The notes under the pieces were generated by a model. That model was not told the origin of the DNA. It searched no databases and worked only from the letters and a program-made list of their open reading frames with translations. A stretch of DNA of 64,000 nucleotides from Papaver somniferum (taxonomy: Eukaryota > Streptophyta > Magnoliopsida > Ranunculales > Papaveraceae): NCBI RefSeq assembly GCF_003573695.1, contig NC_039363.1, positions 161,092,747-161,156,746 of the forward strand, written 5' to 3'. This document shows, one piece after another, positions 59,499 to 64,000 of the stretch (its first letter is position 1; each line of letters starts with the position of its first letter). The translations under genes and the position numbers were made by a program.

Positions 59499-59777
59499 GT
59501 AGTCGTAGCTTTAGCTGTTTCTTTCTTATTTTAGTTTTCAGATTTTTTTTTTTAGTTCTTAACTTTGTTTTCAAGATTTTTGTTTTGGGTACTTAAATCT
59601 CTGGCACTGAAACAGTGGGATTACCCGAGGTGCAGAATGGTACTACAAGCACGTCATCATTTGTAACAAGAATAGTCTACATCAGAGATGGTAAATGGTA
59701 TAAGTCCTCCACCACCACCTCCACCTCGGGAGAAGAAGTTGCGAGAGTTGACATCTTCATATTTAGATTCGTAACAA

Positions 59778-60790
59778 TTGTGTGTTACTCTGAATGAAAC
59801 AATGGAGCTTAAGTCGAATTTGATTCACCATTTACCAAAGTTAAAGGGACTTCCGATGAAGATCCAAACCGCCATTTTCAAGTATTTCAGCACGAGAGGA
59901 CAAGTCTTAGGTAAGGTACTGAGGACAGTGATAGGGATATGCTGCAAACTTTCTCATTTTGATTAACAGGTTTAGCAGAAGAATGGTTATATTACCTTCC
60001 TCCATGGAGTATTACATCATGGACTGAGATGAAAAACTATTTCTAGAGAAGTACTTTCCTGTTTCTAAGGCGGCTGCCGCTCATAAAGAGATTAGTAGTA
60101 TTCTGCAAATTATCGAAGAGTCTCTCTACGAATATCGGGAGAGGTACAAAAGGTTAGTGGCGAGTTTCCCTCACCACAACATATTCTCAACACTCATCAT
60201 TCAATATTTTTATGGATTTTACTTCCGAGACAGAGAAACTTGACTGATGCAGTCGCCGATGGTTCACTTACCAATAAGAAGATCTTGCATGTGACTAGTT
60301 TGATTGAGAGTATAACATCCAATGCTCAACAGTTTTATACAAGAAACGACTCAAATGTCAGAAGAGTTTGCAAGATAGAAAGGAAAGTCTCCAAATGCAT
60401 AACATCGTTTGAGAATTATTTAAAAGACAAGTCATCGTATAGCTTATATAGTAGCCCCACCATATGAAGAGGAGGCCGAGGTTAATGCTCTATTTCCTAA
60501 TCCAGGGCCAAGGTATGATCCATATTCTAATACTTACAATCCAGGTTGGAGACATCATTCAAATTTTATTTATGCAAACAAGCCAGCTGCAACCCCTAAT
60601 CCATATGGGCGACAAGGTGGTTTTCGACAAACACAATTTCAACCACAACCTTAATTTCAATAACATAATCATAGATCTAGTTTAGAATACATGGTAAAGG
60701 CTATGATGCAAAAGCAAGATGAAACTTCCCCAAAAGAAGATGAAACTTTGCAACAACACCAACAATATCAACATAAGAATGATAATGTTG
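59778..60790 (+). pseudogene. Athila-like gag remnant
   Basis: The gag domain is spread over all three frames: LIHHLPKLKGLPMKIQ at about 59820, GLAEEWLYYLPPWSITSWTE at about 59970-60030, then KYFPVSKAAAAHKEISSI and SLYEYRERYKRLVASFPHH near 60120-60180, then LTDAVADGSLTNKK at 60240. A Pro/Asn/Gln-rich tail follows. This order is that of the Ty3/gypsy retrotransposon gag domain in Athila elements. Stops and frameshifts are frequent. Pol is missing because the sequence is cut at 60798 by another LTR. Confidence 0.82.
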
Positions 60791-60798
60791 TTAAATTC

Positions 60799-63274
60799 TG
60801 AAAAAGCAGGGGTCTGACAACCACACCTAATATTTCATTTAGGCAATCTGTATGGACAAACTCCAATATAATTCCAAGAGGATCAACTAGACAGTCAGAC
60901 ACAATCAAGGAAAGTATATCCAAGAGTTATATTTATATTTATCAATGTAATCAGTAAATCAAACATATAGAAATCCGCGAGCCTGATTATTATGAGAAAC
61001 GACTTGAACGGTACCAAAGGCAAATGTTCAAGTGTAAATAAATTTCAATCAACAACCTTGGATTTACCAATTGATTGAACTACGCACAACCTGTGATATT
61101 TCAATTATATAGAAAATATAATGCGAGAAAGAAATAACACAGACACTAGAAGTTTTGTTAACCAGGAAACCGCAAATGCAGAAAAACCCAGGGACCTAGT
61201 ACAGATTTGAACGCCACACTATATTAAACCGCTACAGATTCTATCCTACTACAACTTAACTATGGACTGGAATGTAGTTGAGCCCTAACCAAATTAAGTT
61301 ACAATCGCGTTCCTTACGCCTCTGAATCCCAGCAGGACTCTACGCACTGGATTCCCTTAGCTGATCCACCCACAACTAAGATTTATTACGACCCAAAGTC
61401 GAAGACTTGATAAACAAATTTGTCTCACATTGAAAAGTATATTTGAATAGATAAATTTGTTTGCCACAGAAATACCTACGAAGTTTTTTTTCTGTCTTTT
61501 GATACATCAAGGTGTACATGAACCAATTGATAATCCGGTCTTATATTCCCGAAGAACATCCTAGAAATATCAATCACCTCACAATGGAATCACAAAGAAT
61601 GAGATGAAGAGCTTTGTGACTACTTTTTATATCTTACCTATTGGATATAAATCTCGAGCAAATCATAGAGAAGATAGTACTCAATACGATAGAACAAAGT
61701 AAGATCAGAACACGCAACTACAGAGAAAATAGTTGGGTCTGGCTTCAGAATCCCAATGAAATCTTTAAGTCGTTAATCTATAATGGTTTTAGAAAAAACC
61801 TAGGTTAAAGGAGAATCGACTCTAGACGCAACAAGTATCACACATAAGGTGTGGGGATTAGGTTTCCCAGTTGCTAGAGTTTTTCCTTATATAATCTTCA
61901 AATCAGGGTTTGATAACTTTCGGACAAAGCAATTGATATTCACTGTTAGATGAAACCTGATTCAGTATTCAAGCTAATATCTTTTCACAGTTAGATGGTC
62001 TTTAGCTTGTAACACACAAATGAAATATACCTTCATCTAGCTTGTTAAACGTGTATATTGAGTTGGCTCAATAAAAATTAACTGTAGTTAGCCATCTGAA
62101 CACTTTTCTCTTAACATTGTTCATCTTAACACTTATAGATCAATTGATAATCAAATGAATCTGATAGTGTTACTCATAGAGTTGTTCAATTGTTTATATT
62201 CTCATAAAAGTATACAAGACACAATTAAAGCAAAATCGGATTGATTCAAAAGAATCAGTTCATGAACATTTTATCCATGATTTCCAAAGATTGCATTCCT
62301 TAATTTATAAATGTATTTGTTCATGAGTATGAAATCATACTTAACCAATTTAATAACTTGAACCACTTAAGTTTGTAAACAGGTACGCGAACTTAAGTTT
62401 CAGACATTGGTCACAAGCCGACAGTTTGCAAACGGGTACGCAAACTTTAGCTTCGTACTGAACTCAGTTGAAACCGTTTGCAAACGGGTACGTTCCCGAA
62501 CTTCAACAGTTAAATCAGTTTGCGAATGGGTATGAAAACTTAACTAACATGACTTAAACAGTTGAATAAGTTTGCGAACGGGTATGCAAACTTCCGGTCC
62601 TGAATTCCGTCAAAACAGTTTGTACACAAATCGTAATGTATCCAGACATGGGTTTTATCTCTTAACTCTCATTTCAATCATTGAAACATTCTTAGAAGAC
62701 GACAATAGATGTATCACACAAACTATTAACTTATAAGCAATTTTAAAGTGATCGAATGATCAATACGAAACACTCCAAGCCTACACCAAATATCTATCTC
62801 ACATAAATCATGTAAGATGTTACCAGATAATTTTCATATGATCATCTTTTGACTTTCGTCAAGAATAACGATGAACGTGGTTAAAGCAAAAAGATTTCTA
62901 ACACATATTTCGAGAAAGATATAAGCGAGTTAAACTCAGCTAGAAATATCAAATGTGTATAGTATAAAGTCTATATATATAACTGTACGTCTTTTGTCTC
63001 AATAGGAGATAAAATTGAATAGACTTCTGAGTGATAGATGAGTTCAAGTCTCCATATACCTTTTGTTAATGAAGTTCCACAAGCTCCCCTTAGTAGTTCT
63101 TCGTCTTCAATCGATGAACGTCGTGAAGTCTAAAGCTCAACTACACATTCTATCATAATCCGAGAAATAGCTATAAGTAGACTAGAAATCAATACTTATA
63201 GTTTTGACAGATAAACTTGACAAACAAGCTTGAGATAGAAACGCTTGCGAGTTCGACCGAGCAGTGCTCTAACA
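60799..63274 (-). repeat. 3' LTR of a minus-strand retrotransposon, 2.5 kb
   Basis: It is the same family as the solo LTR at 54789-57174, with TGTTAGAGCACTGCTCGGTC at the right edge and CTGCTTTTTCA at the left edge on the minus strand. Unlike the solo copy its flanks do not match (AATTC on the left, ATCTC on the right). The right flank reads AAAGGGGGAGAT on the minus strand, a polypurine tract. It is therefore the 3' LTR of an element whose body continues to the right. It cuts the Athila-like gag. An array of five short palindromic units lies at 62370-62593. Confidence 0.85.
62370..62593. repeat. Array of five 25-bp imperfect palindromic units in the LTR
   Basis: Units start at 62370, 62423, 62475, 62517 and 62569. 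The consensus is close to AGTTTGCGAACGGGTA followed by CGCAAACTT, so each unit is an inverted repeat of AGTTTGC around a GGGTA core. Spacing is 42-53 bp. The third unit has a 4-bp insertion. Confidence 0.8.
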
Positions 63275-64000
63275 ATCTCCCCCTTTGTCAATTTTAGTGA
63301 CAAAACTATCAATACCTATGGATTACAAAATAAATAAACTTTTTAGCTTCTCATCCAAATGCTTGATTTCCTTGGTTCTTCAACATTCCTTGAATTATTC
63401 GTCACTCCAACTCCTCCAGTGATTCTGAACGTGTTCAACTCAGCATCATAGTTGTTGAAGATCTGTAGCCATAACAATAAGAAAACAATTGTTCTCAATT
63501 ATTGTTATACAGTGTCATAGTATTATTACACAACATCAAAGTTCAATTGTATCAAAACTTTTACAATAATACTATGGTGATATGTATCACTCCCCCTTAG
63601 TGAATACTTCATCCCACAATGAAAACCACTCCCCCTTACATAATGATCTGTAAACCATATGTATATGTAGTGTGAACTACAAAATAATTCTCCCCCTTTT
63701 TGCCAGTATAAATTGGCAAAGGTACAATAACTAGAGGGATTATAATGAAATTCTCAAAGGGATACTTCATGACTAAAAGAGAACATATCAACTTTGTTTT
63801 GATGATTTCACATAGTCGAAACTTAGTGTATTCATCAAGGAGTTTATAAAGATACAAGATAACTCCTACAATATTCCACAATTGCACTCCCCACAAAGAT
63901 TTGTCAATTAAGCACAAAATTGAACCCCCCCCCCCCCCCCATAAAATGTCATTATCGAAAGAACAACAAGAGCGACCTTACTTTTACAAGAAAAGAAGGA
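63275..64000 (-). mobile_element. 3' internal region of the minus-strand LTR element
   Basis: On the minus strand this is the stretch before the 3' LTR. Purine-rich motifs of the AAGGGGGAG type occur at the LTR border and again near 63590, 63627 and 63691. Such repeated polypurine-like motifs are common in Copia elements with long LTRs. A poly-C run lies at 63926-63940. A 93-codon minus-strand frame (63917-63636) has no recognisable domain. The coding region would lie beyond 64000. Confidence 0.65.

Noticed and set aside
1..64000. CRISPR arrays, bacterial operons, rRNA or tRNA genes
   Set aside because: The DNA is plant nuclear with spliced genes. No spaced direct-repeat array of CRISPR type, no rRNA and no convincing tRNA fold was seen; tRNA-like matches are retrotransposon primer-binding sites.

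Overview
This window is plant nuclear DNA, almost certainly from a eudicot. It carries a four-exon phytochrome gene of the PHYE class, which is absent from monocots, and a twelve-coding-exon Mei2-like RNA-binding protein gene. Both have GT-AG introns. The rest is dominated by LTR retrotransposons of the Tat, Athila and Copia types plus a LINE. The species cannot be fixed from the sequence.

Layout. 1-10514: a Ty3/gypsy Tat-type element (element A) on the minus strand, running off the left edge. 10515-10890: short spacer. 10896-22392: a complete-ended element of the same family (element B) on the plus strand, with 5-bp target-site duplications and near-equal LTRs but internal deletions. A and B lie 5' LTR to 5' LTR. 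Each carries, between pol and the 3' LTR and on the opposite strand to pol, a spliced gene with conserved exon structure. 22398-24554: no recognisable gene. 24555-40714: a Ty1/copia array in one orientation, made of a deleted copy, a scrambled segment enclosing a captured L-type lectin gene fragment (27931-28318), then LTR-internal-LTR-internal-LTR.

41618-45632: PHYE, plus strand, apparently intact (1105 codons). 46419-51542: Mei2-like gene, minus strand, apparently intact (841 codons), tail to tail with PHYE. These are the only two genes here that look functional.

53485-64000: a TA microsatellite, a 5'-truncated LINE split by a 2.4-kb solo LTR with its own target-site duplication, an Athila-like LTR with primer-binding site and decayed gag, and a second copy of the 2.4-kb LTR. 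That second copy is the 3' LTR of a minus-strand element leaving the window on the right.

The points most worth a second look are the spliced antisense gene in the Tat elements, the lectin capture inside the Copia array, a reverse-transcriptase stop codon shared by all three Copia copies, a 42-bp duplication of the last splice acceptor in PHYE, and an array of short palindromic units inside the long LTR.
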